A stretch of 64,000 bases of DNA, taken from positions 3,906,001-3,970,000 of the forward strand of contig CP075494.1 of NCBI GenBank assembly GCA_021613535.1. The letters are read 5' to 3'. The notes below the pieces were generated by a model, which was not told the DNA's origin, ran no database searches, and saw only the letters and a program-made list of their open reading frames with translations. Of this stretch, positions 12,696-24,360 are shown piece after piece. The DNA is from Adineta vaga (taxonomy: Eukaryota; Rotifera). Position numbers and translations under genes: made by a program. The first letter of the stretch is position 1; the number at the start of each line of letters is the position of its first letter.

Positions 12696-12896
12696 TTATG
12701 GAGTGGGTGCCATAAATGCTGGTAAACACAATGTGGGACACGCAACTGTTCCACCTAAAGGTGTTAAAGTTGGAACTGCAAGTGACATACATTTTGCTAA
12801 GCATGCAGCATAGGCCACTGGTCCAGCGTCTGTCATATTCAGTAAGCAACTTGCAATTAATGCGATGAGTACGATTTTGACGAGGAGATTTACCAT
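12696..12896 (-). CDS. Small secreted cysteine protein
   Basis: This is a 66-aa intronless reading frame. A clear signal peptide (MVNLLVKIVLIALIASCLLN) probably ends near TDAG. The mature part is only about 42 residues, with two CxxxC pairs (ACLAKC and ACPTLC) separated by a Gly/Pro/Thr-rich stretch, and ends FMAPTP. Four cysteines suggest two disulfides. I do not recognise the family; secreted cysteine-rich miniproteins of this kind are common in rotifers and nematodes. The gene converges with the FkbM-like gene across two telomere-like repeats. Confidence 0.6.
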   Translation of the reverse strand: MVNLLVKIVLIALIASCLLNMTDAGPVAYAACLAKCMSLAVPTLTPLGGTVACPTLCLPAFMAPTP

Positions 12897-14531
12897 TATT
12901 ATATATTAATTTATATCTAGAAGAAGAAAAGTTGAAATTTCGAATGTAAACGATATGGTGAGATCTTTTCGAATAAAGTTTGTCGGATGTTAAACTGAAT
13001 AAGTTTCCTTCTGTGACTGGCTTTTATAGACAATATCCACCCATTTCTTATGTAGGATTATTCCGTCGCATTGACTCATCGTGAGGATAGCATCGATGAC
13101 GAAATTATAAGAAAGAAAAAAATCCTCTAAAGATGTATTGTTACGTTATCTTTATCCGTAAATAAATATAACAGCGCACACCACCAAAAAAGAACGTGGA
13201 GACTGTAGATGTTGTGTAGTGATTTGAATATTATTACCGTTTGTTTTGGGAAATTCTTTTGGTTACACAGATGCATGACTATCACTAGGAAAAACCGAAA
13301 GAATTCATCAATGGTATAGAGTACGGAGTGGAACAAAACAAGAGAAGGAGTGGGTTTTTTTAATAGGTCCGTCTTTATTGCGAATCGTTTTTACCATAAC
13401 AATCGTATCTGAAGTATCATTAAGAATATGAGCATTTCTTGTAAATATTTTTGATTGTTTCAACTTCGAAATCTCATTGTTGAATTCTTTCAATTCTATC
13501 CAGTTCATGAAATATATGATTCTTGTCATTCAGAGAACTGATTCACACCAACTACGACAAATGAGTAACATTTAGTCTTATTAAGGATTAGAGTAAACAA
13601 AAGTAACTCGATTACTTGAAATATCAATTAATAACGATAAAGAAAATAAATAGCATATTCAGTGCCAGTCAAGTTACCACTAAACTCGAGTTTTTTCAGT
13701 TGTGATTCACTATATTACCTGAGTTGGTTGTAATTCAATGTGAATTTAATTCTGCATCGTATGATACTGTATAACTTACGATAGATGGGATCAAAGTGTG
13801 TGGAAATCTAAAGGGCTGGTCTTGAGCGATAGATTTAGAATTATTAGTACTCCTAATAAGTTGATTCTAATAAAGTTACAAATGATGCGCTTTATATTTG
13901 CGGATCTGGTTGTATAGTTTTTGTGAATAGTCTGTTGTAATGTGTGCATTTGGCCATGACGGAATATAATTTTTACATGCGTGTTAGTATTGAAAAATCG
14001 AATCTGATGTGCTGTTCGTGAAAGAAATAATTATAAACAACGCAGAGAATGATTGGCGTCGTTGTAATGAAAAGAATTTTGGCAAATATAAATGAGCAAT
14101 TTGTGAAGAACTGAATTGATTGAAAGCTGGCGATAATCTTCGTTGTTGACTAGAGAATTTTGACAATTTAATTTACAAAATGAATTATTTCATTTATTCG
14201 TTCACACTTCTTAGAATTCATTGTGTAATACATCAGTTTTTTCAACTAAGTAATGTCATGATTTATAAGAAGAATCTATTTATGTATTAAAACGACACTA
14301 CAATTAGGTGATTCTTTTTATGGTACTCATTATTTTTGAGACAAGAAGTTATTAATTATACAAATTAAAGCGAATGAATAAAAGTGCATTAAGAGAAAAG
14401 CTACTAACATGTAATCATTTGAGATTTTTTCTTCAGCGGCATTTACTCAAATCTACTCATCTTTTACTATTTGTCGCGTACAGACAACATGTGTTATAGC
14501 GGAAGATATTTTAGAAAGAACAAGACACATC
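12897..14531. other. Intergenic, no supported gene
   Basis: Short open frames at 13127-13529 and 13984-14166 lack domain signatures, plausible splice structure or compositional support. I see no RNA gene or mobile element. The far right probably holds the promoter of the GPCR gene. Confidence 0.4.
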
Positions 14532-15718
14532 ATGGCATCATGGCTCTATATAACTCAAATGTTCATCATCTATGTTGGTATTATAACACTCGTTTTCAGT
14601 TTATTTGGTTGCATAATGAATGTAATTATATTCTCAACCGTTCAAATGTATCGTTCGCAATCATGTACATTCTTTTTACTCATTTCAGCAATTATTCGAT
14701 CTGTGCATCTTTTCAGTGTAGGATTGTCACGTATCCTTGCCATTGTCTTTCGTATTGATTTGACATTGATCTCACTCTTACGGTGTAAAATGAGATTCTA
14801 TATAGTTCAGACTGGTTTTGGTGTATCAATGACATGTGAATGTTTGGCAACAATTGATCGTTTTTTAGTGACATCAAGAAGTATCAAATTGCGTCGATTG
14901 GGCAACATGAAATGCGCTCATCGGGCTACTATTGGCGTTGTCACGTTTTGGTTACTTCAAAATGCATCAAATTTCATCTTTGTTGATATACGGTCAGTTT
15001 TTTAAATTCATTTTTAGAAGAAGAAAATAATGCATCGATCTTAAAAGTTTATAATTACATAGAATTTCATAGTTTTTCCAGAATAATCAGCGAGTTCGAA
15101 CATAAAATATATAATCATATTTTGAAAAAAAGTGAATAGAGTTCAAAAAGACATCTACTATTTTTACAACATTTAGTTCCAGCATTTGCACGATTTATAG
15201 CCATTTTTGGGGAAATATACTCTAATTATGTTATCCGTTGGTTCTTATTGACAGCAGTTCCACTAATTATTTGTATTCTATTTGGTTCACTTACATATCG
15301 AAATATACGAACTTTAAAAAATTTACGTCAACTACAAGGAGCTGATCGTCAATTTATCTATATGATTTTTGGACAAATAGTAGCAACTGTAACTCCTATA
15401 ATACCAAGTGCTGTTTTCTACGTATACTCATCATCTGCAATTTATGTCAATCAAGCAGCGACAAAGGGTGTTGATTATTTTATCTATAATATTCTCAATA
15501 CTCTAGCTGTCCTGTTCTATGGAGTGAGCTGTATATATTTTTCAATATTTTCCCAATCATTTTTCTTTTTTCAGAGCACTTTCTATATATTTCTTATTGT
15601 TTCAAGTACTTTTCGTCAACAAGTCAAACGTTGCTTTTGTTACTTTTGCAAAAAAACAAATATTGTAACACCTAAGCCTACGAACGTATTGATCGCACAA
15701 AGAAATCCTCATCAATAA
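14532..15718 (+). CDS. Orphan rhodopsin-like GPCR, two exons, one frame break
   Basis: Exon 1 (14532-14992) encodes TM1-TM4 with IDRFLVTSR at the end of TM3, a DRF variant of the DRY motif. Exon 2 (15177-15718) gives SSICTIYSHFWGNI, an extracellular loop 2 with the expected conserved cysteine. In that frame a TAA follows at once. TM5-TM7 (from NYVIRWFLLTAVPL to the tail ending AQRNPHQ) continue one base further on. The exons sum to 1003 bases, one more than a multiple of three, so a single extra base near 15195-15225 explains the break. The break lies next to a TTTTTGGGG homopolymer. The gene is either functional with a sequence error or a recent pseudogene. The ligand is unknown. Confidence 0.7.
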
Positions 15719-16605
15719 ACTCTAAATTTACATCATAATCCCACCCGTACAACATATTCATGCATTTTTCTATTTATTCGAGTTCAACAATAAATATGTT
15801 AAGTCAACATAATTTCTTTCTTGAACCATGTCATATTATGATGATCTTTGCACAAGTTGTTCAGATTGAAAGTAGGTTTGTGAAAAAGAGAGTAAAGTTA
15901 AGTACTCTGTGAAGCTAATGAATACGCGTTGCATTATACATTACTAGTTTTGAATTTTTCAATTTATCTGATTGCATTTCGTGAATATCTTAACGAGATG
16001 GAGAGGACGAAGAAATCGTTTAATTCAAAGAAACGATCGTCTATGGTCATTACTTACTGATTCTCTCTTCTGAGAGTAAATATGAATGATCAGAACATTT
16101 TTGCACATGCACCTTCATTCACTCTTCAACTCTTCTGTTATACAGTATTATGCACTCGAGATAATTTTATTTTTCACCTAGTATTAGCAATGATCTTCTT
16201 CCCGCGTTCTCTGCCTGTAAAATGAAAGGATGGGTGCGAGTGTGAGTATGTATTACATCTATCTGAAATCCGCACCCATACTCTTGTACAGTGCGACTTG
16301 ACAAAATGAAAGAGATTCGTATATGTACAAGCGCTCGTAAATTAGAAGTTTTGTGTTTCTATGTAGTTATTAACTAAGCAAACAGAATGAAAAACAACAT
16401 CATCTTATATTTCTCATTCTGTTTTCTGAGAGACTCGCATTTATCTACAAATATAATTTCAACAGAACAAGAAGCACACGTGTTGATACAAGATAAGAGT
16501 TACAAAGGTGTCTTTCTTGAAAGTGAGAGTGCTTAAATGAAACTTTTTTTTGTAGATAAATATCTAAAATATAAATCGTTATATAACACATTTGTTCGAT
16601 GAAAC
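15719..16605. other. Intergenic region with one hairpin
   Basis: No coding exon was recognised. The only structure seen is the GT/CA inverted repeat at 16229-16275. Confidence 0.4.
16229..16275. repeat. Telomere-like hairpin element (diverged)
   Basis: GATGGGTGCGAGTGTGAGTA (16229-16248) pairs with CGCACCCATACTC further right (complement GAGTATGGGTGCG). It is more diverged than the 10352 copy. Confidence 0.5.
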
Positions 16606-18368
16606 ATGTCTGAAGTCAACTCAAATTTACTCTCAAAACCTGAAAAAAGAAGCAAACGAGTAAGAAACGTTTTTTTTTCAAATCTAAGAATAATATTCAA
16701 AAAACTTTACTCTCCAATTTTTAGGATAATATTGATGATGATCAATGCAACAAACATAGTTCAGGTAAATAGATTTTCCTATAACATTTTTTAACATAAA
16801 TTCCTGCTATAGATGATAGTGAAACGCAACGTACATCGCTTTCATCGAATATTAATGATTCGCTAATAGTTTTTACGGGATCTCTTCGAGATGCATGTGT
16901 AAAAGCTTTCGAGCCATCGGCAATCTCTGACGTTCGTTTGCATTCACTTTATTTCTTATCGAAGATATTTCACTCTCGATTATTTTAGCGTCGTCCCGTA
17001 CTTATTTATATATATCGTAATAAAGATACATTTCGAGAAAAAATGTGCGAGAAGAGCTTGTATTCACAAACGATTATGGCTTATTTAAATTCAAATTATG
17101 TTGTTTGGTCATGTGATATTGCATCCGAGTCAGACAGATTTACGTAAGTAAAATACTCATTCAAATTTTAACAAAAAAAAGAATCTATTCTATTTAGATT
17201 GAGCGAAATGTGGAAAGAAATGTTTTGTAATGAATTCTATGACGATTTCTCTGATGAGAAATATCCTTTGCTTATTGGAGTTATGCGATTATTTGAACGT
17301 AACGCAAATGAAATCGTCACATCGGAATACCAATTTCAAAAGTTAGTTCAAGATAATACCTTATTGCGCACTCAAATGACAGTAAATGATGAAAATTTAT
17401 TGACTGAATTAACGGTTTTTAAAGAAAACTGTTATGAAAATGAAAAAAATCCAGTGAGAATTTTCCTTTCGTCGACTTTTTTTTAAGAAAAATATTCGTT
17501 TCAGATATTTAGTTTCGTCGAAAAAACGCATCTTACATGGGAGATTATTCTTGAAATAGCTAAATATCTTTCATTAAATGATGCAATTAATACATTTTCT
17601 ATCGATATTTTGTCGTTATTAGATCATTCTCAAGCAAAATTTCACTTATCTGATCCTTCCGGTTTATTTATCAAAAAGATTCTTCCGAAAATTGATAATG
17701 AAAAAATTGTTTCATTACAATTCCGAACTAAATTCTTTCGAACGAACGTATTACAATTTTTATATCCTTCGAAGAAACTTACTTCAATAACGTTTCATGA
17801 TTTACACGACATGTATCTGAATGAATATGACCTACGATATTATCGAAATTGGACTCGTCTTTGCCTTTACTATGATCGTGAAATAAATTACAAAATATTA
17901 GAAAAAATCTTGTACGAATTTCAATATCAACTCAAACAATTTGAAATTCATTGTCCAGGATTATATGTATGTTATGGCAATTACGATACACCGAAAGATC
18001 TAGAAAAGAAAATGGTTATGGTTGAATATTTTCTGCTGGATATTAGTCTTCAATCTGCAAGGCCAATGTATGGTTTTAATGAAAGTCATCAAAGACAATA
18101 CTTTATGGTAGAAATGAAATTGATGAAAACAATGCCCAATATTCGATATCTTCATCTCATTATTCAAAATGATGATGTTGAACGTGTTTGTTATTTTACT
18201 GTATGGCAACTTATTGCATTAACATTTCCGAAATTAACGAAAATACGAATAGATGTACGTGGAAGTTCATCTGAAAATAAAGAATCGTTAATAAAGCAAG
18301 CATTGAAATTACAGACGGACATAGGTGCTCGTCGAAAATCATTCAAATTTCATATTAGATCTTTATGA
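16606..18368 (+). CDS. FAF1-type UAS domain fused to an F-box-like C-terminal region
   Basis: Exons: 16606-16659, 16725-16764, 16813-16931, 16989-17143, 17198-17453 and 17505-18368, summing to 1488 bases (495 aa). Residues about 48-205 match the UAS (thioredoxin-fold) domain of FAF1/UBXD proteins: FTGSLRDACVKAFE, RPVLIYIY, AYLNSNYVVWSCDI and KYPLLIGVM. UAS domains of this group bind unsaturated fatty acids and drive oligomerisation. Instead of a UBX domain, the sequence continues with LTWEIILEIAKYLSLNDAIN, which has the spacing of an F-box, then about 240 residues resembling the degenerate LRR part of bdelloid F-box proteins. It could act as an SCF adaptor with a lipid- or redox-responsive module; that is inference. 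No signal peptide or membrane segment was seen. Confidence 0.78.
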
Positions 18369-18418
18369 TTTTCAGATTTTTTAAAAGTCATGAATAAAAA
18401 TGTGATTGAAAAGCATTG

Positions 18419-18440
18419 TGAGTGAGTGAGTGAGTGAGTG
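18419..18440. repeat. (GTGA)n microsatellite
   Basis: This is a perfect run of about five GTGA units, 50 bases after the preceding stop codon. Confidence 0.8.
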
Positions 18441-18640
18441 TAAGGATTACAAATTGTTTTTTACTTGAAATGATTGTATAATCGATATCGTTGTTTGACA
18501 TTTTTTCATCATCAATTTATGGATAATCTTTGGCATGAGTGAACTAATTGAACGGAGCACTATCGCACCTCCACCATAGATACTGGTTATTCTAGTAAAT
18601 CACTGCAGGAAATAGCTGAAGACCAAGATTTAATGAATAT

Positions 18641-18702
18641 TGAGGGTGTGGGTGTGGGTGAGGGTGAGGGTTTAGAAGAGAAAATGTAACCCTTACCCTC
18701 TC
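18641..18702. repeat. Telomere-like hairpin with G-quadruplex-forming arm
   Basis: The left arm (18641-18674) contains five GGG runs separated by 3-base TGT/TGA spacers, including exact TGTGGG units. The right arm CCCTTACCCTCTCG (from about 18690) is complementary (AGAGGGTAAGGG). It lies between two convergent genes, 273 bases after one stop and about 125 from the other. Confidence 0.8.
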
Positions 18703-18827
18703 GTACGGTTGGTATGAATTATTTTTTCAACTCTAAATCTATCCCGACTTCATTGACAATCGTTTGAAATATGAATTTTACCGAAAAAATAATTTATTGA
18801 AATTTATCAAGAAGAAGAAGATTTTAT

Positions 18828-19109
18828 TCATTTTTCAGAAGTACAAACTGTCGAGTTTTTACAAACTGAATTGATATAACCTGGACCGGGTAATGGAAAA
18901 CAATTTTGTGTATAACGTCGACAACACCCAGTATTACATGTACCATCTGATTCACAATTATCGACGTTAAAAGAAGGTTTTTCTACGGGTATACAACCTT
19001 GACCACGACAGCAAGTGCAAGTGCAACAGCCACTACCATTGACATTTTCAAACATTAAAATGAAGGAGACCATGATAAGAGTCATAAATACACGCATTTC
19101 GCAAAACAA
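18828..19109 (-). CDS. Secreted cysteine-rich protein
   Basis: This is a 93-aa intronless frame. A hydrophobic signal peptide (RVFMTLIMVSFILMF) is followed by a cysteine-dense mature chain starting GSGCCTCTCCRGQGC and ending with CKNSTVC. Adjacent CC pairs and roughly thirteen cysteines indicate a disulfide-stabilised extracellular protein. The first ATG is used here; the in-frame Met at residue 5 gives an equally good signal peptide. The family is not recognised. Confidence 0.6.
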   Translation of the reverse strand: MFCEMRVFMTLIMVSFILMFENVNGSGCCTCTCCRGQGCIPVEKPSFNVDNCESDGTCNTGCCRRYTQNCFPLPGPGYINSVCKNSTVCTSEK

Positions 19110-19434
19110 AGATATGTATAGTTGATCAGGAACTGTTGCTCACAATGTGATATGTTTAATTCGATATAGCATCACTTCGGACGTTTTATATATTATTCAT
19201 GTAGCCCCTAGATTTTGGTATCACTATTCGCAAATATTTTTCTAATTTAAATACGAGATCAATATTTGATAAACTTATATCATAAATATGTTTGGTTAGG
19301 ATGATCGAATGTTGAATTCAAAAATAAAATTTTATTATCTGTAAGTAAAGAAATTTGATCTTTTAGATTTCATTCTCATTTATTTATCGTATCCCTTATA
19401 TTTATCCGCTGTGAATAATGAAAAAGAAACTGAT

Positions 19435-20358
19435 TTATTTATGGTTCGTATTTTGCATGACATTATTGTAGGATAATGGTAGTAAGGACTGTTGGTCTAC
19501 AGTTCTTGTGCCTTGTTGTGATAATTCATTATAAGTTGTTGGTGAAATTAACAATTGTGGTCTAACAGTTTCAGGTATCTGTGAATATTGTGCAGTGTAA
19601 TTAGTGATAGGTTGATCTGTCGGCACATCATGTGTGGGTATAGAGTCATGTGTAATTGATCGTTGCCATATTTTTCTTGTGTTACTTCTATTAACTGGAG
19701 AATTGTTTGACCATCCCAATCGATCACGATTTCTCATGATAATTCGGAACACGGTAATCACACATATGATGAAGATAATAATGTATACAGATATTTTTTG
19801 GAATGGCGTTAGCGACTCAAACGGTGACGGTTTAGTGCATCTGTTAAAGGATCCACATTTGAAATTCACTACAAAAAAAACATAAATGTTAATAATGAAA
19901 GAATTATGTGACAGACTAGTCAGATTTGAAACTTACCAGGACAACACCAATAAAGCGAATACGATCCACATATTCGTTCTAAAATACAAGAGGAAAAGTG
20001 TTGCATCTATCATTAATTATTCTAGAAGTTTCATGACTTGGACTTAAGAAAATGTAGTTAAAGAATCTTACTTGCATCTTTAGTACATGAGTATCGCATG
20101 TTGCCTTCGATTCTTATTGATAGTTTACGTTGTTCATCAGTAAAAACTAAAAAACAAGATTGTATTATAAAAATGCTTTTTGTTAGATTTTTAGTAAAAA
20201 ACCCTACCTTCATCAGATTCATATGATTCTAACGGTGACTGCTTCGATGGTAAGCGAAAGTCAAATTTTGGTTTGACATAATTCCGTTGATCATTAATAT
20301 CACATTGAATCAGTAAGAATTGTAATGCAATAAATAGTGCGGTTGAATAAGATTTCAT
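19435..20358 (-). CDS. Single-pass type I membrane protein with small Cys-rich ectodomain
   Basis: Exons, 5' to 3': 20208-20358, 20072-20146, 19937-19978 and 19435-19868, summing to 702 bases (233 aa). The signal peptide is MKSYSTALFIALQFLLIQ. The ectodomain has six cysteines in the order SCTKD, ICGSY, WCCPG, KCGSF, RCTK. One transmembrane helix follows (VYIIIFIICVITVFRIIM, about residues 118-135). The roughly 100-residue cytosolic tail is rich in Ser/Thr/Pro/Gln and contains possible tyrosine-based signals (PTTYNEL, LSYNNV). The short ectodomain and adaptor-type tail resemble Shisa-like or WBP1-like adaptors in layout only. Function is unknown. Confidence 0.75.
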
Positions 20359-22310
20359 TTGAATTAATTAAAAAGATTCGAAAACGCTACATCACAATAT
20401 ATCGATTGATTTTTTTCATGATAGAGGAAGTGATAACAAAAAAAAGAGAAATACTATTCTTAGTCACTGACGAAACTACCTGAGAAGACACATGATGGTA
20501 TTTGATCGAATTCTAACAAATGTTACTAATACTCCAAGCGTCATAGATCACTGAAATAGATTGTAGATAAAAGAAAATTGTTTTTTTTGAGTTTTTTCTG
20601 TTGAGAGTAATCTATTTCTGTCGACAATAGGAGACAATTGATTAATTGAAAATGAAGAATATGTCCGTTTAACATTGACAATGGTGTTAGTAAAAGAGAA
20701 CTACACGATTGAGGATTATAATCGAGAATATACAATACAAAGTGAAAAAAGTATTTTTTGCAACTTTGATCAATATACAGCTACTAATTTTTCCATTGTA
20801 AATAATTTTTTTATCGTACTTTAACTTTTGAAGAACATGAGATGACGATACGGATAAAAGAAAATTCAGGCACGTATAGTTTTCTGTTTTGATTGTTAGT
20901 TATTTTATTACTTACTTATTTAGCTGCGTATGTTGATAAGTAGTAAGAAAAACGTGAAGGGAGACAAATGAAGAGAAGAACAAATATATGTACAATCATA
21001 TGTAAGCATTCTTGAGCATTATCAAATGGAATGATGGGAAAATTCCCATTACGATATAAAATAACGCTTTACAAAGATGTGCAAGAATGAAATAGGAAGA
21101 AACTTTTCACATTCTGGAATATTCTATTGATATAGAGCTTTGCATAACACAGCACAGTTCTGATCACTGCAAGACAAAAGTGGATTGCGCTGTTGTTTAA
21201 TTGTTCTAAGAGTAGTGTTGACTGTAAGATTTGTTTAATCTAACATAGGGAGAAGTTTGACGAAGGCAAGTGTTTTTTTTAAGTTGGTGTAGATGATTTT
21301 TCGTGCTGAACTCTGGTCTAGAGTAGCTCTGTCCAGAATAGTCGAAATTTACCTTATTTTAGTAGTAGTGTGGCAAATATGGTATCAATGAAATTTACTT
21401 TGAGATCTCTTTATGCCGACTTGAACATGAGCTTATTTATGATTCACTTTCTTTTTTTAGTACAATTCAAGAAACATCGTCCGACCTTGCAAAATGATGC
21501 ACGGCCATTTTTACGTTTTCATGTTTTTCGCTGAACATCTCGGGAGTGCGATGAAGTTTCCATGATATTTATTTTCAAAGTTTCTTTTCATGCAGTGTCT
21601 ATTTTGTATGTATAAAATGAAAAGGCAAAATATTCCAATCAGTTCTGCTATCATTTTGAAATGAGTTCGTTTTAGGCAATTGTGCAGCTACTGCGGACTC
21701 GTAAAGCATCATATGAAACAAACAAAACTTGATCAATGTTGATTGTCATATATTTACTACTAGATTGATAAACAAAACAAAAAGAACTACGACAAATGAT
21801 TACATATAATGAGCACAAAATTTGCATTTGGAAAATAAACTAACTATTACAAAAAAATTCTAACATAGAACGTTGTGTTTTTTTACACATTAAAAACTGA
21901 GAGTTTGTCTGGTAATAATTAATAGCGATGATAATTTAAATTTAGAGTTCAAGTATTTTCTATGATCGACTGTTGCTCAAGAGTGATTATCGATGATGCT
22001 GTTGTGACTGTTGGAGATAACACGAAAGGAAATAAAATTAAAATTAAAAAATTGGCATCTTTTCGGATTCGTGAAAATGATGTCCATTTTCTAAAAGTCA
22101 TGAGAAATATATTCTGTCTTTACTTTGAAATTTATATTCAATAAATATTCTCTTCCTATTTTTATTTCTGTTATGTACTTACACAATACGTAAACCATGA
22201 ATCTTTGTACAACAAACTGCATTTGACGAAAACTCAAATACTCATAGGCTATAAATTTACAGTCTATTCTATCCTGCTTTCCTGTTTGCTAATCAAAAAT
22301 GGTAACTTAC
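20359..22310. other. Intergenic, no supported gene
   Basis: The first part is probably the promoter of the membrane-protein gene. Small open frames at 20541-20735, 21962-22144 and 22205-22405 show no domain or splice support. I see no repeats beyond homopolymer tracts. Confidence 0.35.
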
Positions 22311-23656
22311 GTATATTGGATCTCGAGGATTCTGATACATACTCATGTCAGGATAACTATTTGGAAAGGTATATGGCCAATTTAAGGCTTTTTGTTCTTG
22401 ATTGACGATTCTAACGCAAATAAATGGTAATCTTCAGATATTAATATATATTCATAAATTTCAAACTCAAAAATCGTTTTTCGATAAAAAGATTTTACTT
22501 ACATCTTGACGTTCTTTACGAAATCGGGAAGTAGTGTTTTCCTATAATGTTCTATCGCTTGAACACTGTTAGCTTTTGATAGTTCAACGGCTACAGTAAG
22601 TGCTTGTTCTTTGTATTGGTTACGTTCGTCTAATATTGTACCGTTAAACGTAAATTATATTCCACTGATGAACTTTTTTGATTTCGAAGAGTATTTTCCT
22701 CTACGACGATACCAAAGACTATCTTTTCAAATAATAAATCCATCAGTTCCCGTACTCTCGAAACATCCCTTTTCGATGTATTGTTGACCTAAAATATCAT
22801 TTGAAAATTCATATATTAGCCCATACTATACTGGAAATGTATAAGTGAATGGTAAACGAACATATACTAACCTGCTTTCAGGAATTGGTTTCATTGTTTA
22901 TCGCACTTTTTTTGCTAATTGATATTTCCACCAGGATCCTATTTTCGAATAAAAGAGAAAGAATAAGAAATTTAATATTTCCATAAATTCGCCAAGCCTT
23001 TGACAGCAATATATATATATATATATATGACGTACCATAATTAATATCCAAGTATGGATAACAGATATCATTTTTTTTCTTCAATAATTATTAGATGTTG
23101 CACTGGATAATATGATTGAAACAGCATCCATAATTCTTTCCTCTGTAGATATTAAAAAATAAAATAACGTAGATAAAATAATAACTAAAATAGTGTTTAA
23201 TGAACTATACCTGAGTGACCGAAGTCAGCAAATGGTTGACCATGAGAATCAACGACTTCGTTTAAAACTTCAGTTTCGAATAGGCAATTGACACATTCTT
23301 AAGTACGAATTGAAATTGTAGCGATCATGTTTTTATAAGTTAAACGAAGCCTGTTATCTTTAAAAAAGAGAGAACATTATCAAACTCAATAACGAATTGA
23401 TGGTGTGTGCTTTTGATAAGTGTCATTTTTCACTGCGTATTCTATTATTCGTTTTTTGCCTTTCTATAATCTGTTAAATCACTAGAACCTTAGATCTCAA
23501 AGGTATATAATGTATGAAATGAGCTCGAACTGAACTTTTCGACAATCGTGAAATGGGTATGTAACAAGCGCTTCGTACATTCTGTCGACTCCAACGATTA
23601 CGACGAATAGAAAAGTTTTCTAATTTCTCAAACTTGCTCGGATTAAGATTGACCAT
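22311..23656 (-). pseudogene. Decayed multi-exon gene, unrecognised
   Basis: Several stretches read like exons. 22311-22431 encodes LPFICVRIVNQEQKALNW and ends RDPIY before a GTAAGT donor. 22503-22788 encodes RVRELMDLLFEKIVFG, then after a one-base shift LDERNQYKEQALTVAVEL. An exon near 22890-22940 has WWKYQLAKKVR then a stop. A piece near 23215-23290 reads EVVDSHGQPFADFGHSG, preceded by a stop. A possible first exon lies at 23474-23656 (MVNLNPSKFEKLENF). The frame break and in-frame stops point to a pseudogene, or to a gene whose splice sites I have misplaced. I do not recognise the protein. Confidence 0.4.
23010..23030. repeat. (TA)n microsatellite
   Basis: About nine or ten TA units lie within the decayed gene region. 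Confidence 0.8.
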
Positions 23657-24360
23657 AATAAAATATAACTGAATCCTTTACATACTTATTTTAAAATTTC
23701 TTCATTAAACTATGTAGAAATAATTATATATTTTAGTAATATATAGATCGACCAATACAGATAAGGTAATAATAATAGAGATGAAATCAGTTCTAACATG
23801 GAATATATCTGTTTATTACAACAGTGTTCAATAAATATATAATTGGAATACCTTTTCATACTGGTCTATTTATTAAGAGGATTCAAAATAAAGCCATTTC
23901 ATTTTTATTTCGATCATTGTTACAATAAATGTGAACGTTGACCGATCACTCACATTTTATGTATACAAAAGAGAGGAAAAAATACCCACTATAATAATGA
24001 AATGCAACGAACCGGAACGAAACATAAATCAACGACGGAAGAAAAAAAATGACCGTTTCGAATATATTGACAGAAAAGAGAAAAAGAAAAGATCGTATAC
24101 GAGCGATCTCTATAACAGGTGTGTACGAGTCGCCATAAACACGTGTATTTAAACAGGGTCTCATTACCTACACTCTCAAGATGAATCACTTTCTGTACAT
24201 TTTTCCGCAATTACAAGGATACCTGGCGTTATGGATGTTTTTCTCTTATCTGTTTGTCATCATTCTGTTTAACGTATAAAGGAAGTAAAAACCGTTCTAA
24301 TCTGTACTATTTTTCTTCAGCACATTCTCTCATCTATCGTTCGAAAATTCAAGTAAGTTG
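23657..24360. other. Intergenic, no supported gene
   Basis: Overlapping small open frames on both strands at 23931-24210 have no domain support. A lone CCTACACTCTCAAG at 24167-24180 may be one eroded arm of the hairpin family. Confidence 0.35.

Noticed and set aside
12950-14170. Open frames at 13127, 13308 and 13984 (-)
   Set aside because: Short, low-complexity translations with no recognisable features.
19634-19885. Plus-strand open frame opposite the membrane-protein gene
   Set aside because: Antisense shadow of a well-supported exon.
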